A stretch of DNA of 64,000 bases from Gelatoporia subvermispora B (GCA_000320605.2 KB445814.1:62001-126000), one strand, 5' to 3'. Shown: positions 11,501 to 25,157, counted from the stretch's first letter. The notes: generated from the letters alone by a model not told the origin. Program-made: numbers and translations.

Positions 11501-14500
11501 CACACTTACTCGCGCGCTTCTCCATATTCCTGTTTGACACGGAATGCATCCTGAGCGAGGGCTCTGGGTTAAGGCTCACTGTTGACTGCGTGCGCTTAGT
11601 GAACTTATGGGTCAGCTTTGTGGACCGGTGGACACATTCGGTGATCCAGAAGCCGCGTCAAGATATGACTGACGACGAGATCGTCTCTGTGATGGCGAGG
11701 ATCGACGAAGTCGAATCGGGCTCCCTATTCTTGCTCGCTCACCACCATCAGTCCATCTGCTCTGCCGGAGTCAAAGCCATTCGGATGCTGAACGTCGCGA
11801 TCTTGCACCTGGAGTCCGACATGCCACTCCCGGGTGCGGAGACCACTCCGCGCCTCATCGATGCTTTCTATGGAAGACAGACGCTTTCTACCTTCCTAGA
11901 CGGTCACGAAGACATTCTCGAGTCCGAGGAGGTTGTCAGACTCGAGCAATGGAGGTCTATGTCCCGTCCTGACACGGCCCTTCGACTCGCCGATAGTGAC
12001 AACGCTGTAGATCGCAGCCTTTGGAGACACATCTATCCATCCTTCCTCCAGTCCGCCATGGAATTTACGCCCGCGACACTTCCGTCTCTGCGTGAAAAGG
12101 TGACTGCCGCCGCAGGTCGATATCACCCATTCCTACTTCAACTATCTGGCGTCCAGAGCAGGAGCCCGCCTAATCTACCCCAGCGGTCAGGATCATATGG
12201 CGACAAGGACGGGTCCAGGCTAGTTAACGAGAACAAGCATGTCATACATCAGTGGCATATATGGATGAAGATCGCTTGTGCTACCGCGCAAGTCTCCGAC
12301 GCAAGGATCGCTCAGAAATCGCAACTGCGAGATCACTCTCGCGGTCAATCCGATGTCGACGTCGACTACCGCCTGACTACCACTCGTGATTTATTCAAAT
12401 ACCTCTGCCAATTCCTTGACTCAGATTACAGCATCTTCCGCGATACTGCTGTGTCTTGTGTCAGCTCCTTCCCAGCTCGTGGATACTCTCATCTTCTGGA
12501 GGACCTCGGTATCTTGGCTTCACGTCAATTCTATGACGAAGGACGCTCCAAGACAGTTACCGCTCCTATGATGGGGCGCGCTCGTAGGCAAGAGCGTTTC
12601 CATACAGCAGTAGCGCGTATCTACTACTTGACGGCACACCTCCTACGTGACCAACGTTCCTTGGGCAAGCAAACGTCGCTTACCCATGTCCTCAAATACA
12701 TCCGCAATATGCAGTCATTCCTCTCTTCACCAGAGCACAGGGATCTCTTCTCGTTGCAACGTCTCCGCCGATACTTCTGCGGTACGGTAGAGCGTCTCTT
12801 TTATGGGCTGGCTACTCTGAAGGATTCGGACCGGTTCATCCCCCCGAGCATGCACCTCGCGCTGTACAACTTGTGCGAGGAGTGGTGCCAACTCGGAAAA
12901 CAGTCAGAAAGTGTCAAGAGGAGGCTCGTGGAGATGCAAACTGCAGCTGCCCGCGCATACAGCGATCCCACGGACCAGGCTGAGCTGATTCAGCGCTTCC
13001 AGACCGAGACAAGAGCTTTGTCGAACGCTGCTATAGGTGCCATGTCAGCCTTATGCGTGAGTTTGTGGTGATGTTTCATGAACACTTGACTGACAGCATT
13101 TCCTAGAACAAAGCTTTCTATCCTCCGGACATCTCGTCAGGTTCCCCCACAGATAGACACGTTGGAGATCACTTGAAACCTCTGCAAGCATCGGCGACCC
13201 TCGATCGTTTGACAGCCATCCTAGCTGCTTTCCATGAACCGATCCAGGATTGCGGAAAGTATGTCGCGTTTCTTTTGTTCTACACCTTGTCTCATTTCAA
13301 TGTAGGAAAGCTTTACGCTCCCTGTTGTCGCATATGCCATGTGACCAGAACATCCTGCAAGAATCTCTGAGACGGGCATTCGTCACCACCCGAGAGTTGG
13401 ACACCAGCAACGCCCGCTTCTTTGAAGCTGTGGCCGATGTCATCTGCAATGCTCCAACCCATAGCTTCACGTTCAGTCAGGTGGTTTGCCTCGGGTTGTC
13501 CAACCTCTGCCATCCCTTGCTGGAGATTCGTCGTCTAGCGTTCAACATCCTCGACGTTCTGCACGATCAATCGTCCGGTCTGATTTCCCTCGTGCAATAT
13601 GAGGCGGCTGTGTGCAGCTCCGCGCCAAGCGCTTATCTCCACGCACACCGATTGGTCTCTGATGTACTTGCCGGAGAACATCCGAACGAGGCCGTCGACG
13701 TGCTCGCCCAATTCGCGGGTTGGCTTCCGCGCGTCTATGATGGCCGTGCAGACAAGGGCCCTCTACTTATGCTGCAAAGCCTCGAATATTGGGTGCCGAA
13801 TATCGATTTGATGTCAGATGACAAGTCGGGATTATCTCGAGACGGACGAAGTGCAATTTATCATCTCATGACGCTGACCATACGCTATGCCGAGAGCCAC
13901 GCTGAGCAGGTTCTTGTTTTATGGACACGCTTGGTGGACGCCCCGTATCAAACCAACGGCCATGCGACGATCCGCTTTTTGCTGGAACAATCCCCGAAGG
14001 TTGGCAGCACACTCTTCATAAGCTGTGCAGCCAAAGTCGTAGCTTGTCTCTCCCAAAGCGTCGTAGGCAGACAGCTTGTTCAGGAGCTCTGCGACGTCAT
14101 CGAGCCCGCTCGGATCTTGCCCACCATGGACCACAAAATCTCCCGCCCAGATACGGAGGACATGGAGTTGTGGTCGGATCTTGACATCTTGTTCTCTGGA
14201 CAGCCCAGACTGTCCTTGGGAATGGCCCAATTCGCTCTCCTCTTCTTGTCGGAGGCTGCACTCGATCGTTATTGGGAGTTGCAGGATCAGATGCCTACTC
14301 TGCTACACGCTCTGTGTATGCACCTTGATCATCGACAGCCGTTCGTCCAGCAGCGCTCGCGCCATATGATCTTTCAATTGCTGAGATCAAGTGTCTCAGG
14401 ATACGACGAACTTTCCGACCGTACGTCCTATCGAACGCGTCAAGAACTGCGAAGCGCCATTTCGCGATTACAGCAGCAAACAGAGTCGCGGATATGGAAC

Positions 14501-16150
14501 GAAGACGACGCGAGTGCCCAAACAGAGACTTCGATGAAGTGGTTCTGCGGCGAGATCCTGGAATTGCTCACACCATTGCAGCCCGATCTCGCCGAAAGAT
14601 GGGCAACTGTCGCGCTCAGTTGGGGCACCGCTTGTTCGATCCGACACATCGCATTCCGCTCCCTTCAGCTTCATCGCGCTTTGAGTACTCGCATCAACCT
14701 GTCAGACCTCGGCATGATTATCGGTCGCCTTTCAAACACCATTGCTGAAGAAGACCCGAGTATCCAGGAGTTCAACGTGGAGCTCATTCTGACGCTGAAA
14801 TCCTTGGCGTCCTCTTCCGATCTTGACACCTCGCTCCTGCCACAAATGTTTTGGTGTGCTGTGGCATGTCTTCTTACTACGGTGCAAGAAGAATTCCAAC
14901 ATGCTCTGCAGCTCCTGGAAGTCATTCTCGCGAAATGCGACATCGGAGATGGAGAGACAGTCGAATTATTGCTGAAGCATAAACCCGTGAACTGGAGCGG
15001 CGATCATACTCTCCAGTCATGTCTCTTGATTGGGTTGCGTTCTTCTACCACCTCCGAGCTTGCCTTCAGGTTGTTACAGCACCTCACCTCGTTCGAGGAC
15101 GGAAGGCTAATCGATCCTACTGAAACCCGCGTCCGCGACCTCTACACGTTGTCATTGCCTTGGTGTCTGCAAGCTATGCATGCCGAGGCTCAAGATGAGG
15201 CCCTGCAGCAGTTCGCGCTGAGCATTGCCCGCCTCGCCGATCAAGAAGAACGACCCAGCATCGATAAGATCATGACGTCCTTCGCCAAGGGCCGGTTCCG
15301 AACCAAAGACGATTTCTTGCGTCAATCAGTGGCAAGTCTACGCGAACACTACGGAGTTGATCATTGGACCGAAGTTGTGACTCTCTTGATGAGCCTGGTT
15401 CTCAACAAGGAGCGCTGGTTGCGGGTGCATACCATGATGATCTTGAAGGTTCTCTTCCAACAAAGAGAGACGCGGTCTCCTGTCGATCTTCTCGGTTCTG
15501 AACTTCTCATGCCTTTGCTGCGGCTTCTCGAGACAGATCTTGCACCACAAGCGCTTGAGGTTCTGGACGAGCCGATGCAAATCTCGGGAGGTCCGGCTGC
15601 CAAGCATGTTCTTCGCATGAGCCTTTTCCACCACTTGAGAGCTGATGCGAAGGAGGTTGAATCCGTGGCCGAGATCTTTGGTATACCACAAGAGTCGGGT
15701 TGGTGCGTCTCTCGGTCAAGTACTGTGCGAGAGACGTGTCGGACAAATATGGAAGCTGTCTTCGACCTCTGCAAGGTCAAGACGCGACCCTCGCGCATCG
15801 ACTTCCATACCGAGGCGATTATGGGATTGGCGGATCTCGGCGCGGAAGAAGACGATCTTCAAGAAATGGTTCAGAATCTGCACGAGCTCAGTAACTTCTT
15901 CCAGCAGGGGCTCCCTGCATCAAAGGTCCCACAGCGGCAATTAGAAGCTCGAGTTGCGGCAATCCTTGCGAAATCTACGGATTCCACTTCGGAGATTCCG
16001 CAGACCCCTCTGGCCGACGTCTTCGACGTCCGCAGCATTTCTTCGTACCAGGACTCCGAATATTCTGAGAGTGATTCCGAGTCGGACTTGTTTGAATATG
16101 ATTCTCCTGCTATTGCCCGGTCTCTCGTTAATAATTCACGGCATTATTGA
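8546..16150 (+). CDS. TAO3: Cell morphogenesis protein TAO3/PAG1 (Furry/MOR2 family)
   Basis: Giant HEAT/Armadillo-like scaffold of the RAM network; in yeasts it activates the NDR kinase Cbk1 (Orb6) to direct polarised growth and cell separation. Nine exons join without a frame error: 8546-8579, 8630-9471, 9522-9985, 10039-10162, 10215-10352, 10402-10602, 10657-13056, 13107-13258 and 13306-16150, giving about 2,399 aa, a normal length for the family. The first ~245 residues are Ser/Pro-rich and likely disordered. The conserved N-terminal region follows (DYALHAVFIRFA, FDELLLSLGKIAEKHAKQV, RKSLAAIYIMCRAL, WPPESFEEGAEF, YWHVAYPLAITALCVAPHEY), then the middle and C-terminal regions. The C-terminus is acidic (SESDSESDLFEYD). 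The intron at 10603-10656 is 54 nt and stop-free, so retention would add 18 residues. A GTG upstream at 8531 is not needed as start. Confidence 0.96.
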
Positions 16151-16378
16151 TATTGACTCGTCGTTCTTGCGTTCGTTCTTTTTCCGTTCCTTCACTGGTA
16201 TCTGCATTTGTACACATCATGCACATCCCTGTATCATCAGTCATGGTACCGTATAGAAGTATCGTCTCGTTATTCTAGCAAACAATTACTCACACATGCC
16301 GATCATCTCGGAATAGCATGAGCCGAGTCGTATAGAGTGCAAAAGGTAAATATCGCTGGATGCGTCTGCAATATCTTG
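16151..16378. terminator. Shared 3' region of TAO3 and MLH1 (convergent)
   Basis: The two stop codons face each other 228 bp apart. The sequence is T-rich just after the TAO3 stop, with a TTCTTTTTCCGTTCC run, and holds no other feature I can support. The 3' ends of both transcripts must lie or overlap here; no single poly(A) signal was assigned. Confidence 0.4.
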
Positions 16379-19334
16379 CTAGCATCTCTCGAAGACGCGA
16401 TATAAGTCCGGTAGGTTCGCAACTTGCACAACATCCCGATCCAGGAGAGATTTTGGCGCGGTCAAGTATCGAGCAATTGTAGGGAATAGCACGTGTTGTA
16501 TCTGCCATTTTGTGGCTTTCTCCTCGGCTTCGTCTTCAGTGCTAGATTGTCCACCTGTGCTGGGAAGCAATGGCTCGGGAACGTAGAAGTAAGCCAATTC
16601 CCGAAGGAAAGTGTCAAAGCATTCCTTTTCAGACGTCCAGTTTACCTACGAAAGCAGGCATCTTCCATCATTGTAGACGGTCAAAAATAGGTCCTATCAT
16701 ACCTGAGGTCCAAGCCGCATCAGAAACATTGGGAGTTTGTCGAGGTTCGGTGTGAAGTCCCTTAGCAGCAGCGGCAGGCTTTGGACATTTCCATCAGGGT
16801 TAATGGATAACGAGAAGTACTCGTCGAGCATTTCGCGTCTCTCCATCAGTGTCTCCACTATACGCTATGTCCGACTCACTAAGCCCTGACGATAGCAAGA
16901 GAAGCAACAGAAAACGTACATCAATGATCTCCTGCTTACTCAAGCGGCTTTTCTTGATGCCCTGTTCCGCGTCAATGGCAATAGTGATTAGTGTCCTCAA
17001 CGACGGCGGAGGATCGAGCTTGATGCGGCTCATGTTGCCAAACTGACGTAGTCCTAGCTGATGAAACAGTTCTTCGCTATGGATACGAGCCTCTTTGTGT
17101 CTATATCAAGAGGACAGGTGCTAGGAATACTCACGCGAGAGCCCCATGATTCACCAGATAAAGCTTCGTCGTGTGTTGGATCAAAGATAGGCATTGATAC
17201 ATATCGACGATGCCGACGAAGATGTGGTTCTCCAGGATCTCATTTAGTCCTTGTCACGCATCATAAGATGTCAAAAGTACAACATCGAGTCCGCGAAGAC
17301 TTACGATGATGTTTTGCTTTGGTGACAGCCTGTCGTAATTGTTGCACGGATGTCAAGTAACACAGTGACTCCCGGATCTCCTTGACGGTCCTGGTGGTAT
17401 TCTGACCCTGGGTGGCCTGGGTGGCATCAGTCACTTCATTGCTGGACGACGGCGAGTTATCAAGTTGCTGCGCAGGATTCCTGACAGGAAACATGGAGTC
17501 GAGTGTTCGATCTTGGAGTGATGTCCGGACCTTGTGCTGGGATAACGCCTTGCGGATGACTGGCAACGCTGCTGGGATAGATGTCAAATGATAGCGTTAT
17601 CTTGAAGTACAATAGGGACGAACGTGTCCCCGATGCAGAGATATCACTAGACGACGTGTCGCTGGGTCCATCTCTCGTTCTCTCCCGTTCTTTGCCTTTG
17701 TCTTTGCGCGGCTCCGCAATGCCACCGGTGAGCAAAGTCTACGAATAGACTCCATGGAGTTAGAATGTTACGAGATGAGAAATTCACAGACCTGATATTC
17801 AAACGCCCGTGATTGACTCTGTCCTACAAGCGCCGTTTGCACTGCGTCGGAGATCCGTTCAATAATAGCTTCCTCATTCATGAAATGGACCTCGCGTTTC
17901 GTAGGATGAACATTCACATCGACTGATCGGGAATCTATCTGCAGACTTGAAGATTGTAAGCTAAGCAAGCATTTGGGGAAGGGCTGCATTGCCCACCATA
18001 AGTAAACGAAAGGAGATGCGCCCTTGGGAAGGATGCCAACGTATGCGCTTTCCAGGGCTTTCTTGATCCGTGAAGATTCAACCAGCCTGTCTACAGGAAA
18101 TAGAATGAGATTCAGCACATATATGCGCAGCGGAGTGTGGGCGAACGTACGGTTGATAAAAAGTAACATGACCGTTTTCTTCGCTTGATAGTGAGCGTTT
18201 GTAAAATGCGCCTCTGCTGTCCAAGCACTTGGGTCTTCATCATCTCTGTCTCCTTCCAAGTCGCCAGCGGGACTACTCCGGCTTGTAGATGTCACTTTGG
18301 TGTGTAGAAGATCCTTCGCAATGGTCTGCCCGTACAGTAGTCGGATAGCTTGTTTGGTGGTCGAAGAGGATGGCGTCGAGACATCGGGTGTTGGTGAGCC
18401 AGCCTGAGAGCAAGGAGGTCATCAGGAACCAATCAGGGTAGCAAGCAACAAGCTAACCTTCTTGCACGTGAATGACACATGTGGATTATGCACCGCGTAC
18501 TTCGTAACAACGTCGAGGATACGAGCATACTCCTCTGATGAACTACGCAGTGCCGCTAAGCGCGTAGGTGTATTGTAGAAGAGGTTCTCTGCCTATGTGC
18601 GCACAGTGAGATCACTTCCGTTTGGAATATGCAGTCTGAAGGGGCCGCATATAGCGAGGTATCTTACCGATATGGTCGTCCCGTCATTACCGGCACATGG
18701 TTTCGGATCAGCGGTGGTTCCTGCCTTCGAGGGCGTTAGCGCTCCGTCGCTATATGCTGCTCTTTGACGAGGACGGGATCAGAATGTTGCGTGTAGTTGA
18801 CTATATGCACTCAGTGAAGACTTACTTCCATGCACAAGTATCAGCTTTCGTCTTCGTGATTACTGTGAGATGCGCAACGTATGATATTGAGGCGAGGGCT
18901 TCGCCGCGGAACCCATACGTAGTTAGCCGAGAGAGGTCAGAGAATGTGGACAATTTGGAGGTTGTGAAGCGTTCAGCAAGAATTGGAAGGTCGTCTCTCT
19001 TGGAATGAATGAACTACTGCTCGCAGAGACTCCAGAAGATCACATACTCTGATCCCAAACCCGTTATCTTGTATCTGCAATAGCTTCATCCCACCGTCTT
19101 TGACGGTGATCCGGATCGAGGTCGAGCCTGCATCTAAGCTATTCTCAATGAGCTCCTTGAGAGCAGACGCTGGTCTATGTATAATCTAGTCCTTGTTAGC
19201 TTCAGCACAGACACGTAGACATGTCATCCCCTTACTTCGCCAGCTGCAATCCGATTGATTACGGATTCTTGAAGCCGTTGTATAGGTTTAGGACCAGGAG
19301 GCTCCGGAGAGGCTGCGCGCGCCGTAGCTTCCAT
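16379..19334 (-). CDS. MLH1: DNA mismatch repair protein MLH1
   Basis: MutL homologue that pairs with PMS1/PMS2-type partners and acts after mismatch recognition by MutS homologues. Start ATG at 19334; stop at 16379-16381. The first exons 19334-19236, 19185-19048 and from 18998 join in frame. The GHKL ATPase motifs are all present: [11 protein letters not shown] (catalytic Glu), DNGFGIR, and [14 protein letters not shown]. Further landmarks are [51 protein letters not shown], then a variable linker and the C-terminal dimerisation domain ([29 protein letters not shown]). The protein ends in the invariant FERC, which fixes the stop. More than ten introns of about 50-60 nt interrupt the gene. 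The gene is convergent with TAO3. Confidence 0.97.
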
Positions 19335-20444
19335 GAGAATGTCCTTTGATGTATGCCCGCTGTTCGAAGGTCAGATGTGAATGCCTAGACGGAATCCATC
19401 GCTGCTCGCTACTCAGCGTCCCAACTCACATTCGGGAAATAGCTTTCAGTTAGTGTTCGCCCAGGAGGCCACTGGGCAAAGGGAGTTTTCACAGCTCCGT
19501 TCTTAATTATTGCACTCCACCCAGTTCAAGTATGAGGTAGAATAGAGCTTAAGACAACGTGGCTAGCTAGCTCACAGTGAAGTCAATGTCAAAGACCAAG
19601 AGCCATCGTGGCATCGCCCTGCGCGTTTGCTACTTGCAAGCGCCACAACCGCGACGTGCACGTGATCGTCGCGTCACGGTGCTGTAGTCGGAGGCCGCAC
19701 AATCTGCGGGGCCCCGAGTGCGGGGAAATATCGATGAATTGATCGACTTTTGGGCGAGAAGACATAATCTAGCTAGCATTTCGCAGAACAAGCTCTACAC
19801 TTCTCATATGACAGGTAACGAAGCACCTTCAAAACTTGGAACCCGGCTAAGCCACTACCGAAGTGAGATCCGGCGAGGCTACATCCACTCTCCTCGCGTG
19901 CTGACTGACGCTGACCACTGACCAGGATCCATGAGCACGTAGCCTGATCCCTCTATAGCCTGTATGTTCTCGCTGCCGGAGTATGTAAGGGGAATGTACA
20001 CCAAGTTCGCCCATTCGTCTGACGTTGATCATCCTCGCCAGATTCAACTCCATATAGATTGCAGCCTGCATGTTGGTTTAGCATGGAGACGATCTACAAT
20101 CTAACCTCTTAGACAAGCTACCATCAAACGGTCGCCGAGCCGTCTGTGCTCAGCGGGTCAGAAGTCTAGCAGAGAAAGGGGTTGGCTTGGCAAAAGCTTG
20201 AAGAAAATGATGATAAACAAAGCGTCGGAGTTTCAAAATGTCGAATTGCATCAGCATCAATCATTGAAACTCCGTATATTTTCTGATATCCGTCGACCTA
20301 TGGCCACAACGGCTCACATAATTTCCCCAACTTGTTACTTTCCGCCCACATAACGTCTTTCTTCGGCCCCTCCTGCAGTATTGGTTATTCGTGGACGTCT
20401 ACGACGTCGGGAACATCCACCAAACTGCAGCGGAACGTGCTAGG
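19335..20444. promoter_or_regulatory. Intergenic region upstream of MLH1 and of the Ser-rich gene
   Basis: About 1.1 kb. A short minus-strand piece at about 19615-19577 reads MPRWLLVFDIDFT followed by a GTGAGC donor, and a second piece (19505-19434) reads NGAVKTPFAQWPPG ... ESYFPN before a GTGAGT donor; joined, they make a very short frame overlapping the MLH1 start. A 7-bp inverted repeat, CGCGACG (19650-19656) and CGTCGCG (19667-19673), flanks a GTGCAC/CACGTG core. The rest, near the plus-strand gene, is without recognised features. Confidence 0.35.
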
Positions 20445-22104
20445 ATGTCGGAATCACAGGTATGTCAGACGGCCATGTTCAGCGTTGGTGGGACCTGATG
20501 CATTGGCCACCACGCAGGCCGGCAACTCCACAAGCACACCACAGGCCTCGACCTCCTCCAACCTGCCACCTCGAGGCAGGTCGTCGTCGCGATATCCTAG
20601 TACGCTTGCCAAAGGCGAGCCAGGTCGTATCCCGTTGCACCGTAGAGGGACATCCAAGACTTACGAACGCTTGGAGGATCTGTTGCGGGAAGCAGGTTAC
20701 AAGGAGACACGGATCTTCACTCCAGAGACAGAGCATGCCGAGGCAGAGGAAGAGAGGAAGAATGCCAGAGTATCGAGCGTGAAGGAGGGAGTGGACGCCG
20801 TGGTGGGCTTCATCGCAGGATTGATGCCGGGTTCCAGCAAAAACGAAACTCCATCCGAGCGAAGCCACCAGAAGGCGCAAGATAGGCCAGAGTCAACTAT
20901 GCACCACCATTCGCATTCGCCTTCGCCCCAAGTCCAGGCTCGAAACATTGATGGCGCGCGCAGACTCCATGATTCCGTTTCTCCGTCCCTCTCGGCGTCT
21001 ACGACGACGATCGCATCAATGCACAGCTACACCTCGAGCAGCTCCTACGGCGGCCATGCGCTAGTCCAGAAACCACCACCTCAGCCGCAGCGCGTTCTTC
21101 GTCCACAGGCTTCAACACAGAGCAACCTCCGCACGTACGCGCAAGTCTCAGCCGCGCAGGGCTACTTGCGCCACATGGCGTCTGCACCCAACATCCCCCG
21201 CCGTCTCGGCTCATCTCGCGGACAATCCTCAGAACACATGTCCGTCTATCTCAATGACACCTCCACTCCTGCACTCCCAACCTCCTGGCTGGATTCCGTC
21301 ACAAAGGCCGTGCTCAAATCACCTCATCTCGGCGCACACGTTGGTGGCCCATTACCGTCACGTCCCGCGAGTCGTCAATCTGGACGCGCCGCACGTAGCG
21401 GGAAGAGCCGATTCCTGCTCTCTGATCAGACGAATCGCCCATCTGCTGCAGGCAGGAGCGTTACAGGTGTTCCGGCCGGCTTGACGTCATATCTTCGTGT
21501 CGAGACTGCCCCGGGAGCTGTCAGCACCGCCCGTGTGACCTGTCGCTCAGCACCTGCCTCGCGCTCGTCTTCACGGGTTGGTGAGAGACAACGCTTTGGG
21601 TCCGTCCGAGGGAAGGCAGGGCAACGGCGAACATCACGGGCGGGCAAGCCAGATGGGGTGCCTATATTGGCCAGCACGCTGGTCGAGAACGACGCCTGGA
21701 GCATGGAATGGATTGAGGGAGAGCGCGTCGCGACCACCTCGCAGGGACGAAGCTACCACCAAGCACTTGCGGCGGAAGTCAGCGAGGACGAATCCGACGA
21801 CGAGGGCGAGATCGACCTTGCGCGATTACTGGTACCGCCAAAACGACAGTACTCCATTCAGAGTCTTCGCAAGCACCTGCACCATAATCAGCGCCGCGAA
21901 GACGCTCGGCCGCAGCCAAGGCCCTGGGACGACGATGGGCTTCCCGCCGTCACAAAGGGCCGAAATCGCAGAGGCTCCATCGAAGGAGACGCGCACGCGT
22001 ATGGCTGGGAGACCATGGGCGTGCCTGGTTTCGACCGCACGCGCTCGAAACGGCGAAGAGAGATCCCTGGCGGCTGGGGCACCCTTACCGGCGGTAGATC
22101 ATAA
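20445..22104 (+). CDS. Ser/Arg-rich hypothetical protein
   Basis: Two exons: a 15-nt first exon 20445-20459 (MSESQ) with a GTATGT donor, then 20518-22104 after a CGCAG acceptor, giving about 533 aa. Length and frame continuity support a real gene, and codon use is clearly coding (few stops in this frame, many in the others). The best-ordered region is residues ~35-95 (RRGTSKTYERLEDLLREAGY), followed by a small helix (VDAVVGFIAGLMPGSS). The rest is low-complexity Ser, Pro, Arg and Gly, with an acidic patch (EDESDDEGEIDLARLLVPPK) and a conserved-looking end with WETMGVPGFDRTR and GGWGTLTGGRS. No known domain is recognised; a cytoskeletal or cortical role would be guesswork. An in-frame ORF reaching back to 20332 is less likely than the spliced start. 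Confidence 0.7.
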
Positions 22105-24203
22105 ACCGTACGCCCCTTCACCCATAAAATCATAAACAGTCAGGAACACAAGTCCTATCATCTCGCATAACATACACACCGGCATCAGATTCGGACCTCA
22201 TCATCACTCATATTTTTCGGCCTAATCTCTCACAGCACTTTCACTATTATGCTTTATTACCATCATGCATCATTATCATCGGTTCTCGCAGTGGCTTATC
22301 ACCGGTTTAATCCACATCATTGTATCTGCATCTTGACCCTTCACATCGCAGACATTGTTCTCTGCACGCACTCCTTCACACGTACCATAAAAATTATACG
22401 GTAATATAAAGGGCGCTGTAAATTATAGTTTGTACATAGAATGTATTGACAAAGAAAATGGATTGTTTCATATTCAGACCTCTCATTGATCCTCGACGAT
22501 TGCATCTGTGTGTGTGTCAGAGTGAACCACGCATGCCCGAAGCCTTACATACCATCACACGCTTCAAAGTCGCGGAGTTGAACCCTCACTTCACGAGGAG
22601 CTGGAATGGCCGAGAAGCACGGATATGGGTGTAGGCATTCGCGTGATCGAGTAGTTTAGGGCCGCGTAGGTGCGCGTGAGGGCCACGAGAAGTCGTTTAA
22701 TGAAATAAGCATGGGCATCTGCAAATTCATCAGACAAGATACAAGTTACACTGCGGAGCGCACTCGCCGATCAATTATGGCAGAGGATGTGTGCCTCTGC
22801 GTCCAGACACATGGAGCAATGTGCTTTCTTTGTGTAGATGGTTGTCAAATGGACCATATACGACCCTGCCCAACCACCGCAGCGGCTTGATGGGAGCTTT
22901 CAAAACTGTCTCCGCTGGATGTATGTCTTCCCCTTTTTTGATCGATCGCAATCCTTTGTCTGGACTCTGCAGCATATGGCACCCGAAAGTCGTCCGTAAG
23001 TTTGACGTCACTGCAGCAGTATTGCGATATCGCAGTTCGCAGGGACCGCACCATCGACAACCTGAAATACGACATGTGGACATCAAAAACCGAGGGAAAC
23101 ACCCAGGATCTATCGCACCTCAATGAGACAGTTTAGCCGCACACCCAACCAGCGACACTTGACCGAGTGGATAGGATAGGTCCGAACACGCAGGTACTGT
23201 ATCGTTCGACTTCGGGGCTACGTCAGACAGCACCCCAGTTGTTTTCACTGGTAAGGCGAAAAGGACACACAGCACTTGGTTATGAAGCACCAGCTTCGAG
23301 TAGGCGGCCTAACATGGCCTAGCTGAGCCATGATATTGAGGTCCACTGACCGCCAACACTGTCGTCGGCAAGCGCTCGACGCTGTCAGGGTACCGGCTGT
23401 ACGCGCTTCCCTGCCGAAAAGGGACGCGTACGCTTCGATACTTCCATAAGGCCTCCGTATTCTTGTGAGCTGTGCCAGGCTGTGTTTCACTCCTAGGGTC
23501 CGTCGGATTCCGTCTAACTCGTCTGAACGGCACGAATAATGCACCGACTTTAGAAGGCAGTAATTTGGACAATCAATCTCCGCCAGCTGTGCGCGGGCTT
23601 TGCAAAAATGACTTCGTGGGTCTAAATGAGCGGCCGTTGTCGGGAAAACAGGTCTTCTGCGTCTCCGTTGTGTCGGATAATGATGCGTATAGTCGACTAC
23701 CTGGGTCTATCCTCTAGAGGTTGAGCGACTGCAATGAGCTCGGAAACAATATGATCTTGGAGCTGTGAAACAATTTATCATAGTGTAGGGGCTACGGCAC
23801 CCTTGATTGAGGCGTTTGTCTACGAATACGGCCGTTGGGGCGGTCATGTTACTTCATAATAACGCTCGTTCAAGCAAGGATTGTGCTCAGACTTGCTATC
23901 CTCATGAAATGCATCACATCACGGCCACTAATTGTATACGCGCATTCTCTTCGCACACATGGTTCGGTGCTCTAACGCCCATCACACCGAGCTCTTCGGG
24001 AAAACTGTGGCGATTAGGTTTTGGTTTTTTCAGATGGTTCTCAGGTCTTGGTATTGCTACGCTACCTGATCACCAGCTTGTTCAGAGACCCTGGAAGTCT
24101 GTGCGGGTATTTGTTCACCTCTTTGGTCACCTGCCGACAAATGTGTTCTCTGTACAAATAGTTCAAACTCAGCACTCGCACTGGCTCCCCAGACTTGCCA
24201 CGC
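22105..24203. other. Gene-free stretch at the left end of the accessory island
   Basis: The 3' flank of the Ser-rich gene is AT-rich (22140-22450, with repeated CATCATCA-type sequence). Beyond it open frames are short, overlap on both strands and show no family motif or splice pattern. I see nothing to annotate. Confidence 0.5.
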
Positions 24204-25157
24204 ATGACCAACAACAGCTACTCCTTCCCCTCCGACGAGAGGGGCGAGGACCCGTCGCCGTTCGGCTACCAATTCTTTCCTCGATGCCCAGTCACTACGC
24301 AACCAAGTATGCCGTACTCTTTTGCGTACGTATCGGTGCCATCGTATATAACGGAGCAGCGTCTGAGCATCTATCAGGGCTCCTAACAATAGCGCACAAT
24401 TTACGAACATTGGACTCGACCGTTTGATACAGGATAGTCTCACAGGAATCCAGTAAGTCTTTCTGCACGATGCTGCGTTTCTGACAGGAGCAGAGAGCGA
24501 TCGTTGACGTCTCTCTACGTAACGTTCAGCATACAAGACCATCAAAACCAGTGGGTAGCACAGCTGCTTCGACTCAGTTCATCTGTAACGGCCTGCACCA
24601 GGACCGCTTCAAGTTCTTCGAATATGAACAGTCTCATCAACGCGATCCCCCAGCACATGGGATATCATGAACCAGGCGATGTGTATACCATTACGCAATC
24701 GACGTCTCCAAGGCCTATAGCAAACGTCGACGAGTTGAAGCGTTACTTCATTCTCCGCAACAACGCACGGATCACCAATAACGATGAGCAAGCACGTTCA
24801 GCACGCCACATGAGGAAGTGCATTCTACGCTACAGAAAAATTGCTTCGCATAGCCCTTGCCGCTGGGCAGATGGGTGTTCTCTCGTTTTGGACGACCTGA
24901 CACCCAATGGTATTGTCCGACACTTAACCGAACACCATATGGGTGGTGCAACGAAGGAATCGAGGGAGAAGTGTCGATGGGGAGTTTGCAGGAACCACGA
25001 TCTGATGCACTACTCGAGCCTTGGGAAGCACATCTCTTGTGTTCACCTCAAGTATGACGTCTGGATGTGTCCATTCTGCACGAAGGACTTCAGCAGATGG
25101 GATGCTCTTCAACGACATATCGATGCATCTTGTAATCATGTACCATGGTCGATTTGA
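24204..25157 (+). CDS. C2H2-like zinc-finger protein, copy A
   Basis: The firm part is the 3' exon open from 24624 or before to the stop at 25155-25157. It carries three divergent fingers: a C-x5-C pair in CRWADGC with HLTEHH, a C-x4-C pair in CRWGVC with GKHISCVH, and a last finger CPFCTKDFSRWDALQRH ending in Cys. A likely first exon at 24204-24325 (MTNNSYSFPSDERGED..., GTACGT donor) has coding character; the intron between them is not resolved, so the protein start is provisional. Copy C at 31.5 kb is its closest paralogue: the segment GKHISCVHLKYD is identical in both. Fingers of this type could bind DNA, RNA or protein; the role is unknown. Confidence 0.7.

Noticed and set aside
15338..15798. 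Minus-strand frames over the TAO3 3' exon
   Set aside because: Shadow of the well-supported TAO3 frame.
23807..24427. 206-codon plus-strand frame left of copy A
   Set aside because: No domain, no splice pattern; an overlapping frame with better coding character (MTNNSYSFPSDERGED) contradicts it.
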